From positions 1,240,001 to 1,304,000 of the forward strand of contig CAWIFQ010000005.1 in assembly GCA_963835495.1 (NCBI GenBank): a DNA stretch of 64,000 bases, in the 5' to 3' direction. Origin of the DNA: Acaudatibacter sp963835495. GTDB lineage: Bacteria > Pseudomonadota > Alphaproteobacteria > Caulobacterales > Caulobacteraceae. Under the pieces are notes generated by a model. It searched no databases. It was not told where the DNA came from and worked only from the letters and a program-made list of their open reading frames with translations. Below, one piece after another: positions 36,193 through 43,720 of the stretch; positions within the stretch are counted from its first letter, which is position 1, and every line of letters starts with the position of its first letter. The position numbers and the translations under genes were made by a program.

Positions 36193-38120
36193 TCGACCTT
36201 AAATTCCCCGACGGCTCGAGCCGAAGTTACGAGGATGGCGCAACCGGCAGGGCCGTCGCCGCCTCGATTTCACCATCGCTCGAGAAGAAGGCCCTGCTGG
36301 CCAAGCTCGACGGCGAGCTCCTGGACCTCGACCGCCCGCTGCCGCACGGCGGGGCGATCCAGATCGTCACGCGCGAAAGCCCGGACGCCCTCGACACCAT
36401 CCGCCACGACACCGCCCACGTGCTGGCCGAGGCGGTGCAGGAGCTGTTCCCCGGCACGCAGGTGACCATCGGGCCGAACATCGAGGACGGCTTCTACTAC
36501 GACTTCGCCCGCAACGAGCCGTTCTCGCTCGACGACCTGCCGGTGATCGAGCGCCGCATGCGCGAAATCGTCGCCCGCGACGAGAAGATCAGCCGCGAGG
36601 TGTGGGACCGCCAGGAGGCGATCAAGCACTTCAAGGGCATCGGCGAGGCGTACAAGGCGGAGATCATCGAGGGCATCCCCGGCGAAGAGCCGATCACCGT
36701 CTATCGCCAGGGGAACTGGAAGGACCTCTGCCGCGGGCCGCACCTGCCGTCGACGAAGCACATCGGCAATGCGTTCAAGCTGACCAAGCTCGCCGGCGCC
36801 TACTGGCGAGGCGACCAGCGCAACGCCCAGCTGCAGCGCATCTACGGCACCGCCTGGGCCAGCGAACACGACCTCGAAGCCTATCTCAGGCGCATCGAGG
36901 AGGCCGAGAAGCGCGACCACCGCAAGCTCGGCGCGGCGATGGATCTCTTCCACATCCAGGAAGAGGGCAAGGGCATGGTGTTCTGGCACCCGAAGGGCTG
37001 GACGCTCTACCGCACCCTGGTCGACTACATGCGCCGGCGCGAGGCCGACGCCGGCTACCACGAGGTGAAGACGCCGCAGATCCTCGATCGCTCGCTCTGG
37101 GAGCGCTCCGGGCACTGGGAGAAATTCCACGCCGACATGTTCGTCTGCGAGACCGACGAGGGCGAGACGCTGGCGGTCAAGCCGATGAACTGCCCGGGCC
37201 ACATCCAGCTCTTCAACCACGGCCAGCGCAGCTACCGCGAGCTGCCGCTGCGCTACGCCGAGTTCGAGGGGCTGCACCGCTACGAGGGCTCCGGCGGCCT
37301 GCACGGCCTGCTGCGCGTGCGGCAGCTGGCCCAGGACGACGGCCACATTTTCTGTCGCGAGGACCAGGTCGAGAGCGAGACGCGGGACTTCCTCGCCTTG
37401 CTCAACCGCGTCTACGCCGACCTCGGCGTCGAGCTGCACTCGGTGAAGCTGGCGCTGCGCCCCGACCTGCGCGCCGGGACCGACGAGATGTGGGACATGA
37501 CCGAGGCGATGCTCGAACGCGCCGCTCGCGCGGTCGGTCTCGAGTTCGAGATCCTGCCGGGCGAAGGCGGCTTCTACGCGCCGAAGCTCGAGTTCCACCT
37601 GAAGGACGCCATCGGCCGCACCTGGCAGTGCGGCACGCTGCAGCTCGACATGGTGATGCCCGAGCGGCTCGACGCCACCTACATCGGCGAGGACGGCGCC
37701 AAGCACCGGCCGGTGATGCTGCACCGGGCGATCTTCGGCTCGATCGAGCGGTTCCTCGGCGTGCTGATCGAACACTACGCCGGCGCCTTCCCGCTGTGGC
37801 TGGCGCCGGTGCAGGCGGTGGTGGCGACGATTACCTCCGAGGCCGACGAGTACGCGGCGAAGGCCGCGGCCGCCTTCAAGAAAGCGGGCCTGCGGGTCGA
37901 GACCGACCTGCGCAACGAGAAGGTCGGCTACAAGGTGCGCGAGCACTCCCTGGCCAAGGTCCCGGTGATCGCGGTGGTCGGCAAGCGCGAAGCCGAGGAG
38001 GGCAAGGTCGCCATCCGCCGCCTCGGCTCGCAGGACCAGACGGTGGTGACGCTGGACGAGGCGGTGCGGATCCTCGCCGAGGAAGCCACCCCGCCGGACC
38101 TGCGCTCCCCTCCCCCTTGA
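36189..38120 (+). CDS. thrS: Threonyl-tRNA synthetase
   Basis: 643 residues, class II. It has a TGS domain (1-62), the editing domain with HDTAHVLAEAVQELFPGTQVTIGPNIEDGFYYDF (HxxxH), the catalytic core with MNCPGHIQLF, RYAEFEGLHRYEGSGGLHGLLRVRQLAQDDGHIFC and MLHRAIFGSIERFLGVL, and a C-terminal anticodon domain (PLWLAPVQAVV). The last residues, SPPP, and the TGA stop come from an intergenic repeat (38105 onward), so the native C-terminus has been extended or replaced by repeat insertion. Confidence 0.97.
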   Translation: MIDLKFPDGSSRSYEDGATGRAVAASISPSLEKKALLAKLDGELLDLDRPLPHGGAIQIVTRESPDALDTIRHDTAHVLAEAVQELFPGTQVTIGPNIEDGFYYDFARNEPFSLDDLPVIERRMREIVARDEKISREVWDRQEAIKHFKGIGEAYKAEIIEGIPGEEPITVYRQGNWKDLCRGPHLPSTKHIGNAFKLTKLAGAYWRGDQRNAQLQRIYGTAWASEHDLEAYLRRIEEAEKRDHRKLGAAMDLFHIQEEGKGMVFWHPKGWTLYRTLVDYMRRREADAGYHEVKTPQILDRSLWERSGHWEKFHADMFVCETDEGETLAVKPMNCPGHIQLFNHGQRSYRELPLRYAEFEGLHRYEGSGGLHGLLRVRQLAQDDGHIFCREDQVESETRDFLALLNRVYADLGVELHSVKLALRPDLRAGTDEMWDMTEAMLERAARAVGLEFEILPGEGGFYAPKLEFHLKDAIGRTWQCGTLQLDMVMPERLDATYIGEDGAKHRPVMLHRAIFGSIERFLGVLIEHYAGAFPLWLAPVQAVVATITSEADEYAAKAAAAFKKAGLRVETDLRNEKVGYKVREHSLAKVPVIAVVGKREAEEGKVAIRRLGSQDQTVVTLDEAVRILAEEATPPDLRSPPP

Positions 38121-38214
38121 GGGGAGGGGCAGGGGTGGGGGTCTCTCTAACCACCCTGCCCTCGCAAGCAGCCCCCCACCCCCAACCCCTCCCCTCAAGG
38201 CGGAGGGGGTAGGG
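38105..38214. repeat. GC-rich palindromic repeat, copy A
   Basis: It starts CTCCCCTCCCCCTTGAGGGG, continues as GAGGGGCAGGGGTGGGGGTC, and ends with the mirror ACCCCCAACCCCTCCCCTCAAGG. It is about 110 bases with near-symmetrical ends. The same word set recurs at 38395 (copy B) and 53289 (copy C). Copy A overlaps the thrS stop codon. Confidence 0.85.
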
Positions 38215-38236
38215 AATGCAGTTTTTCTCGCAGCGA

Positions 38237-38252
38237 TGTTTCACGTGAAACC
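38237..38252. promoter_or_regulatory. parS: parS site (ParB-binding centromere element)
   Basis: TGTTTCACGTGAAACC matches the bacterial parS consensus TGTTNCACGTGAAACA at all positions except the last; GTTTCACGTGAAAC is a perfect 14-bp palindrome. It lies in the non-coding thrS-rimM junction between repeat copies A and B. parS sites are bound by ParB/Spo0J and nearly always lie near the replication origin, so this places the window probably within the origin-proximal domain. I see no second copy in the window and no parA/parB. Confidence 0.85.
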
Positions 38253-38394
38253 GCAAACGGCCGATAATAACGGCGCCCACTCTGTGGCGGCCGATGCGCC
38301 GGCCGCAGCTTTTCTAACAATCCACAATGTCAAAGACCCGGCGCCGGAGGGGCGTCGCAGGTTCATGCGATCCACGCGGATGAGTCGCGGTCAA

Positions 38395-38525
38395 CCCCTC
38401 CCCCTTGAGGGGAGGGGCAGGGGTGGGGGTCTGCCAGACCCGGGCGCGCTCCCGCCGCGTCGCGCTCAGCGCCTTGTTCGGATAGAGCCCCGCACCCCCA
38501 GCCCCTCCCCTCAGGGGGGAGGGGA
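38395..38525. repeat. GC-rich palindromic repeat, copy B
   Basis: Same element as copy A: CCCCTCCCCCTTGAGGGGAG at the left, GGGGTGGGGGTCTGCC inside, and CACCCCCAGCCCCTCCCCTCAGGGGGGAGGGG at the right. It is 131 bases. Its right end contains the stop codon of rimM. Between copies A and B only parS and non-coding sequence are seen. Confidence 0.85.
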
Positions 38526-39026
38526 GTCGGTTTCGGTGGGCCGCACCGCCACCACCACGCCGTCGGCGATCCGCACTTCTGGCACGGCTTCCTTGGTGAA
38601 CGGCAGCCACCATGTGGGGCCGCTCTCGGGGGCGATTTCCAGCAGGTCGCCGGCGCCGAAGTTCTGCACGGTCTTGATGCGGCCGATTTCGGCGCCGGCC
38701 GGGTCGACCACCCGCAGGCCGATCAGGTCCGCGAGGTAGAACTCGTCATCCTCTGGCGCGGGGAGGGCGTCGCGGGCGATGTAGAGCGCCAGGCCGCGCA
38801 GAGCCTCGGCCTCCTCGCGGGTGGCGATCTCCTTGGCGCGGCCGACCAGCGCGCCCTTGTGCGGACGGCCGCCGGTCAGGGTGAGGCCGGGCGAGCCGTC
38901 CTCGCGCATCAGCTCGCGATAGCGCACCAGCGCGACCGGATCGTCCGTATACGAGGTGATCTTCACCTCGCCCTTGACGCCGAACGCCCCGGCGACCCGG
39001 CCGACCAGGATCAGACGTTCGGCCAT
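38511..39026 (-). CDS. rimM: 16S rRNA processing protein RimM
   Basis: 171 residues. The RimM N-terminal barrel (LILVGRVAGAFGVKGEVKITSYTDDP) and PRC-barrel domain (EFYLADLIGLRVVDPAGAEIGRIKTVQNFGAGDLLEI and WWLPFTKEAVPEV) are present. RimM assists 30S head assembly around S19 and S13. The last residues SPPP and TGA derive from repeat copy B, the mirror of what is seen in ThrS. trmD and rplS, which normally follow, are absent: the gene is last in its operon and converges on thrS. Confidence 0.95.
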   Translation of the reverse strand: MAERLILVGRVAGAFGVKGEVKITSYTDDPVALVRYRELMREDGSPGLTLTGGRPHKGALVGRAKEIATREEAEALRGLALYIARDALPAPEDDEFYLADLIGLRVVDPAGAEIGRIKTVQNFGAGDLLEIAPESGPTWWLPFTKEAVPEVRIADGVVVAVRPTETDSPPP

Positions 39027-39072
39027 CAGCCGCAGGGTCGGGAGGCTAGAATCATCCCGATCATCCCTTCTA

Positions 39073-39173
39073 CGTCATGGCCGGGCTTGTCCCGGCCATC
39101 CATGCACGCGACCTGCGAAGGCCGCCCATGGATTGCCGGCACTCCGCGCTTCGCGCTCCGGTCGGCAATGACG
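39073..39173. repeat. Palindromic intergenic repeat between rimM and rpsP
   Basis: CGTCATGGCCGGG-CTTGTCCCGGCCATCC at the left and GATTGCCGGCACTCC to CGGCAATGACG at the right make a 101-base palindromic element. Inside, each arm is itself a hairpin. It separates rpsP from rimM by 171 bases although they should be one operon. The same word GCCGGG-CTTGTCCCGGC occurs at 51880. Confidence 0.65.
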
Positions 39174-39198
39174 TGAATGGAGGTCAACTGATCTCGCT

Positions 39199-39801
39199 CT
39201 AGGCCTCTTCGCCGGCCTCGCTCGCCTGATCCTGCGCGCCATCGGCGCCTTCCTCGGCGACCTCGGCGGCGGCTTCGACCTCGGCGGGCGTCTCGTCGGC
39301 GACCGGCTCGGCGGAAACCTCGTCAGCCGCGGCGGCGACAGTGTCTTCACCGGCCTCGGCGGCGGCGTCCTGCGAGGCTTCTTCCACCGGTTCGGCGGCG
39401 GCTTCCGCCGTCACTTCAGGCGCGGCTTCCTCGACCACTTCCGGCTCGGGCGGCGCGGCGGCCGCGGCGGCGGCCTTCTCGGCGCGGGATTCGGCGCGCT
39501 CCTTGGCCTTGGCGTGCGGCACGGCCTTCTTCGGGTTGTTGCTGGGCGCCCACTTGGCGAGGCCCTCGGTCGAGAGGAAGCGCGCGACGCGGTCGGTCGG
39601 CTGCGCGCCCTTGCTCAGCCATTCGGCGATGCGCTCGCTCTTCAGCGTGATCCGCTTGGGGTCGTCACGCTTCAGCAGTGGGTTGTAGGCGCCCACCTTT
39701 TCGATGAAGCGGCCGTCGCGGGGCGAATGGCTGTCGGCGACGACGATCGAATAGTAGGGGCGCTTCTTGGCGCCGCCGCGGGCGAGGCGAATCTTCAGCA
39801 T
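39199..39801 (-). CDS. rpsP: 30S ribosomal protein S16 with long acidic C-terminal extension
   Basis: 200 residues. The S16 core is residues 1-80 (MLKIRLARGGAKKRPYYSIV, DGRFIEKVGAYNPL, RIAEWLSKGAQPTDRVARFL). From about residue 115 an Ala/Glu-rich acidic tail of 85 residues follows (PEPEVVEEAAPEVTAEAAAE and similar). The core assembles in the 30S body; alphaproteobacterial S16 often has a tail, but this one more than doubles the protein. It begins 14 bases after ffh. Confidence 0.95.
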   Translation of the reverse strand: MLKIRLARGGAKKRPYYSIVVADSHSPRDGRFIEKVGAYNPLLKRDDPKRITLKSERIAEWLSKGAQPTDRVARFLSTEGLAKWAPSNNPKKAVPHAKAKERAESRAEKAAAAAAAPPEPEVVEEAAPEVTAEAAAEPVEEASQDAAAEAGEDTVAAAADEVSAEPVADETPAEVEAAAEVAEEGADGAQDQASEAGEEA

Positions 39802-39815
39802 AACGTCTTGGTCTC

Positions 39816-41351
39816 TCAGGGTTTCTTGAAGGGATTGAAGGGTGCGCCGCCGAGGCCCGGCAGCGTAGGTTTCGGAGCTCCACCCAGGCCGGGAAGGCCG
39901 GGCAGTCCGCCGGATTGGGGCATGCCGCCGCCGAGGCCCGGCGGCAGGGATTGCTGCGGCTCGGGCATGCGCCCGCCGCCCATGTTCTTCAGCCGGTCCA
40001 TGCCGCCGCCGCCGAGCATCCCGGCCATGCGCGCCATGTTTTTCCCGCCGTCCTTGGCCATGAACTTGAACGCGTCCTGCATCTGCCGGTGCTGCTTCAA
40101 GAGCCGGTTGACCTCGGCCACGTCGACCCCGGCGCCGGCGGCGATGCGGCGCTTGCGCGAGGCCTGCAGGATGTCGGGCTTCTTGCGCTCGATCTTGGTC
40201 ATCGAGCCGATGATCGCGCGCTGGCGCTTCACCTGCTTGTCGCTGATGCCGGTCTCGGCCATCTGCTTCTTGATCTTCTGCACGCCGGGCAGCAGGCCCA
40301 GCACGCCTTCCATGCCGCCCATGCGCTCCATCTGCGCCAGCTGGTCGGACAGGTCCTCGAGGTCGAACTTGCCCTTGGCCAGCTTCTTGGCCATCGACTC
40401 GGCCTTGGCGACGTCGAGCTCGGCGGTGGCCTTCTCGACCAGCGCCACCACGTCGCCCTGGCCCAGGATCCGGCCGGCGACGCGCCGCGCGTCGAACACG
40501 TCCAGCGCCTCGATCCGCTCGCCCGTGCCGAGGAACTTGATCGGCAGGCCGGTGACCGCGCGCATGGAGAGCGCCGCGCCGCCGCGGGAATCGCCGTCGG
40601 CGCGGGTCAGGACGAGGCCGGTCAGCGGCAGGCGCTCGTGGAACGCCGTGGCGGTGCGCACCGCGTCCTGGCCGGTCAGGCTGTCGGCCACCAGCAGGGT
40701 CTCGGCGGGCTGGGCGATGCGGGCGATCTCGGCCGCCTCGCTCATCATGCCTTCGTCGAGCGTGGTGCGCCCGGCGGTGTCGAGGAACAGCACGTCGTAG
40801 CCGCCGAGCCGGGCGGCCGAGAGCGCGCGGCGGGCGATGTCCGGCGCGGCCTGACCCGCGACGATCGGCAGGCTCTCCACCTCGGCCTGCTTGGCCAGGA
40901 TCGCCAGCTGCTCCATCGCCGCCGGGCGTCGGGTGTCGAGCGAGGCGACCAGCACCTTCTTGCGCTCGACCTTGCTGAGCCGCAGCGCCAGCTTGCCGGT
41001 CATGGTGGTCTTGCCCGAGCCCTGCAGCCCGGCCATCAGGATTACGGTCGGCGGGTTGAGCGAGAGGTGCAGGCCCTCGGGCTCCTCGCCGCCCAGCATC
41101 TCGATCAGGCCGTCGTAGACGATCTTGACCACCTGGTCGGCGGGCCGGATCGAGCGGATCACCGCCTCGCCGGCGGCCTCCACCTTGGCCTTGGCGATGA
41201 AGTCGCGCACCACCGGCAGCGCGACGTCGGCCTCCAGCAGCGCGACGCGCACCTCGCGCAGCGCCTCGTCGACGTCCTTCTCCGACAGCACGCCGCGCCC
41301 GGAGAGCCGGTCGAATACGGTAGAGAGCCGCTCTGTTAAGCCGTCGAACAT
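39816..41351 (-). CDS. ffh: Signal recognition particle protein Ffh
   Basis: 511 residues. An N domain (1-85) precedes the G domain with VILMAGLQGSGKTTMTGKLA (G1, about 104), DTRRPAAMEQLA, VLFLDTAGRT (G3) and VLTRADGDSRGGAALS (G4), then the Met-rich M domain (about 300-440) that binds 4.5S RNA and signal sequences. The C-terminus is a Gly/Met/Pro-rich tail (residues 445-511). It targets nascent membrane proteins to FtsY. First gene of the ffh-rpsP-rimM operon. Confidence 0.97.
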   Translation of the reverse strand: MFDGLTERLSTVFDRLSGRGVLSEKDVDEALREVRVALLEADVALPVVRDFIAKAKVEAAGEAVIRSIRPADQVVKIVYDGLIEMLGGEEPEGLHLSLNPPTVILMAGLQGSGKTTMTGKLALRLSKVERKKVLVASLDTRRPAAMEQLAILAKQAEVESLPIVAGQAAPDIARRALSAARLGGYDVLFLDTAGRTTLDEGMMSEAAEIARIAQPAETLLVADSLTGQDAVRTATAFHERLPLTGLVLTRADGDSRGGAALSMRAVTGLPIKFLGTGERIEALDVFDARRVAGRILGQGDVVALVEKATAELDVAKAESMAKKLAKGKFDLEDLSDQLAQMERMGGMEGVLGLLPGVQKIKKQMAETGISDKQVKRQRAIIGSMTKIERKKPDILQASRKRRIAAGAGVDVAEVNRLLKQHRQMQDAFKFMAKDGGKNMARMAGMLGGGGMDRLKNMGGGRMPEPQQSLPPGLGGGMPQSGGLPGLPGLGGAPKPTLPGLGGAPFNPFKKP

Positions 41352-41492
41352 GCGTTCCTCATAGGCCCAAACGCCAACCGCCCCAGTGCGCGATCACGCG
41401 GACTGGGGTCCTCGCCGCCCTCGTCCCGCATGGCTAGCCATATGGGGGTCGTGGCGGTTGAGGCGTAGCTGGCGCTGCGCCGGAAGGGCGCG

Positions 41493-41521
41493 CTTATGCG
41501 CTGGAGAGCCGGGACAGTCAA
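41493..41521 (-). promoter_or_regulatory. Putative promoter of the ffh-rpsP-rimM operon
   Basis: On the minus strand TTGACT (41521-41516), 17 bases, then CATAAG (41498-41493). This is a good -35 with a four-of-six -10 at standard spacing, about 142 bases before the ffh ATG. No other gene is called in 41352-41534. Confidence 0.45.
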
Positions 41522-41534
41522 CGCTGCCCCAAGC

Positions 41535-41786
41535 TCACGCGTCGCGACGGCGGCTTACGGCAAGGGTCACCAATCCGGCCAGAAAGAGACCTACGGCGGC
41601 TGCGGCGAGTTGCGGCCACATGTGAGCGATGGCTCTCGCGCCCTCGGCGTTGGCGGGTGTGGCCGTTGCCACAAACCAAGCGGCGCATGCCGTGGCTGCG
41701 CCCAGCGCCAACAAGACGACCGACGTCCCAACAAGCCAGCGTCTCAATTGCCGCCCTATCCTGCGTGGCCGTTCAAAGGCCGCCAT
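41535..41786 (-). CDS. Small two-helix membrane protein, unknown function
   Basis: 83 residues. A basic N-terminus (residues 1-16) is followed by helix 1, VGTSVVLLALGAATACAAWFVATA (19-42), a short loop, and helix 2, WPQLAAAAVGLFLAGLVTLAVS (57-78), ending RRRDA. I do not recognise the family. It has clear membrane topology and no shadow gene opposite, which supports coding. No strong ribosome-binding site is visible. A large hairpin (41803-41882) lies directly upstream. Confidence 0.5.
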   Translation of the reverse strand: MAAFERPRRIGRQLRRWLVGTSVVLLALGAATACAAWFVATATPANAEGARAIAHMWPQLAAAAVGLFLAGLVTLAVSRRRDA

Positions 41787-41802
41787 CGAATGGCAGTCTT
41801 TT

Positions 41803-41882
41803 CCGAGGTCAGCGCCTGGTCAAGGACGGCGCGCAGCGCCGCCGCGCCGCGGTCGCGATCCTTGACCAGGACCTGACCTCGG
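41803..41882. repeat. Long inverted repeat between divergent genes
   Basis: A 24-base arm beginning CCGAGGTCAGCGCC and ending CAAGGA (41803-41826) mirrors TCCTTGACC to CCTCGG (41859-41882) with 22 of 24 bases paired and a 32-base, very GC-rich loop. It lies between the small membrane protein (minus) and the DUF167 gene (plus). It may be a mobile palindromic repeat or a 5'-UTR structure for either gene. Confidence 0.65.
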
Positions 41883-41933
41883 AACCATGCTCCGCCAAGC
41901 GAACGATGGCGCAGTGTCGTTCGGTGAGAACCC

Positions 41934-42230
41934 ATGCCGTCGCCCACGCCCTGCCGCCTTACCGTGCGACTGACGCCGCGCGGCGGCCGGGACGCCGTCG
42001 ACGGCTGGGCGCGGGACGAGGCCGGCCGGGCGTACCTCAAGGTCCGCGTCGCCGCTCCGCCGGTGGACGGCGTCGCCAACACCGCGCTCGAGAAGCTGAT
42101 CGCCAAGGCGTTGAAGCGTCCCGCCAGCGCGGTGCGGATCGTCGGCGGCGACCACGCCCGGCTGAAGCAGCTGGAGATCGAGGGTGCTGATGACGCCGAT
42201 CTGCGCCAGGCGTTCGGCGAGGCGGATTGA
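41934..42230 (+). CDS. DUF167 (YggU) family protein
   Basis: 98 residues. The family signature is LTVRLTPRGGRDAVDGW, LKVRVAAPPVDGVANTALEKLIAKAL and VRIVGGDHARLKQLEIEG. YggU proteins are small alpha/beta proteins of unknown function, often encoded near yggT or pyrroline reductase genes; here the next gene is a GST. Confidence 0.85.
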   Translation: MPSPTPCRLTVRLTPRGGRDAVDGWARDEAGRAYLKVRVAAPPVDGVANTALEKLIAKALKRPASAVRIVGGDHARLKQLEIEGADDADLRQAFGEAD

Positions 42231-42283
42231 ACGACCGCGGCGAGTGAGCCTAGGTTCGACCGGGAAAGGGTGGAGAAGCACCG

Positions 42284-42964
42284 ATGACCACCATCATCTA
42301 CCACGCCGAAGCCCGCCGTTCCGAGCGGATCGCCTGGCTGCTGGAGGAGCTCGACCGGCCCTACGAGCTGGTGTTCAAGCCGGGCGACGTGGTCGGCTCG
42401 TTCGATCCGCTGCGCGCCACCGGCCATCCGTTCCCGATGGCGCCGGTGGTGCAGGACGGCGAGGATCTGATGATCGAGAGCGCCGCGATCCTGGAGACCC
42501 TGCTCAACCGCCACGGCGACGGCGGCTTGCGCCCGCCGCTCGGCTCGAAGGAGCACGTGCGCTATCTCGAATGGCTGCACTTCGCCGAGAGCACCGCCTG
42601 GCCGCGCATCCAGCAGGAGTTCATCAACCGCGCCCTGCCGCCGGCCAAGACGCCAGAAGCCGAGGCGCGCCGCTTCGGCGGCTCCGACCGGGTGCTGAAG
42701 TACTACGAGTGGACGCTGGGCCAACGGCCCTACCTGGTCGGCCAGGATTTCACCGCCGCCGACATCCAGAACCACTTCGTCATCCGCCTCGGCCTCAGCG
42801 CCGCCGCCAACCGCCGCGGCGTCCCCTCCAAGCTGCTGCAGCCGGACGCCAAGGCCTTCGCCCCCTATCCGGCGGTGGCGGACTACATGGCGCGCCTGGG
42901 CGAGCGCCCGGCCTTCCAGCGCATGATGAAGATGACGATGCCGCAGGGCTGGCCGGCGATCTGA
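42284..42964 (+). CDS. Glutathione S-transferase family protein
   Basis: 226 residues. The N-terminal thioredoxin-like domain runs IIYHAEARRSERIAWLLEELDRPYELVF to APVVQDGEDLMIESAAILETLL, where cis-Pro and ESxAI contact glutathione. The C-terminal helical domain contains PYLVGQDFTAADIQ, the N-capping box of GSTs. The N-terminal catalytic residue is not certain (Ser14 or nearby). Likely glutathione conjugation or peroxidase activity in detoxification. Confidence 0.88.
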   Translation: MTTIIYHAEARRSERIAWLLEELDRPYELVFKPGDVVGSFDPLRATGHPFPMAPVVQDGEDLMIESAAILETLLNRHGDGGLRPPLGSKEHVRYLEWLHFAESTAWPRIQQEFINRALPPAKTPEAEARRFGGSDRVLKYYEWTLGQRPYLVGQDFTAADIQNHFVIRLGLSAAANRRGVPSKLLQPDAKAFAPYPAVADYMARLGERPAFQRMMKMTMPQGWPAI

Positions 42965-42988
42965 TGCCGCGGTGATGCTGGTCGGCGG

Positions 42989-43720
42989 CTAGAGTACGGC
43001 CGGCGGCCTTGGCCGGAAGTGGAAGAACAGGTTGAGCGTCAGCCGGCCTGTCCTCGGGTCCGGACTGCCAACGAAGCCGGGCGCCAGGCTGGCCGAATGC
43101 AGGTTGCGGCTGCGATAGACCAGCAGCCGATTGAACACCGCCTCGTAGTCGGCGATGCGCTCGAAGATCGGGGTGTCGCCGCAGATGTAGCCCTGCGGCT
43201 CGCCGAGCGCGGCCACGTCGGCCTTGAGCGCCGCCTCGTAGCGGTCGAAACGATCCTCGTCGATGGTCTCGTAGCCGGTGCCGCGGTGGCGATAGAAGCT
43301 CGTGCCGCCCTGTTGGGCGGGGGCGAGGTAGAGCAGCAAAGCCAGCTTGCCGGGGTGGGTGGAGTCGATGTGCGGCATCCGCTGCCGGAGTGTCAGTTCC
43401 CCCGGCTGCTTGGTGACCAGCGAGAAGTCCCAGCCGCCGCTGGCCACGATCTGGTCGCCGAGGCCGAACGCCGCGCGGAGCGACGGCTCCAGATAGGCGT
43501 GCGCCGCCTGCACGAACGGCATCGGGACCGGCGCGCGCAGCCCCGGATAGAAGGTCTGCGCCGCTGGCGGGAAGGGGGCCAGGGACGCGGCGTAGTCAAC
43601 CAGCGCCTGCGGATCGGCCGCGAAGTTGTCGATCACCAGCACGGGCGAGGCTTCCGCGCCGATCGCCTCTGTCCGCGCCGAGATGCGGCTGTGCGGGCGG
43701 AAGCCCAGGGTCTGGGTCAC
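42989..43720 (-). CDS. DUF6445-type 2-oxoglutarate/Fe(II) oxygenase-like protein
   Basis: 243 residues. The central region has the pattern of a non-haem iron dioxygenase: QRMPHIDSTHPGKLALLLYL (His and Asp ligands near residue 120), GGTSFYRHRGTG, and a distal LLVYRSRNLHSASLAPGF with His and Arg. The N-terminus VLVIDNFAADPQALVDYA is typical of the DUF6445 group. Substrate unknown. The start GTG 43720 overlaps the stop of the S9 peptidase (GTGA), suggesting cotranscription. Confidence 0.7.
   Translation of the reverse strand: MTQTLGFRPHSRISARTEAIGAEASPVLVIDNFAADPQALVDYAASLAPFPPAAQTFYPGLRAPVPMPFVQAAHAYLEPSLRAAFGLGDQIVASGGWDFSLVTKQPGELTLRQRMPHIDSTHPGKLALLLYLAPAQQGGTSFYRHRGTGYETIDEDRFDRYEAALKADVAALGEPQGYICGDTPIFERIADYEAVFNRLLVYRSRNLHSASLAPGFVGSPDPRTGRLTLNLFFHFRPRPPAVL

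Noticed and set aside
38236..38739. A frame starting MFHVK at the parS site
   Set aside because: MFHVK is simply the translation of parS and the rest is unlike any protein and overlaps rimM antisense. Some alphaproteobacterial genes do start at parS, but here no gene follows.
41352..41534. 4.5S SRP RNA near ffh
   Set aside because: The conserved GGTCAGGTCCGGAAGGAAGCAG core is not present; only a loose GCCGGAAGGGC resembles it.
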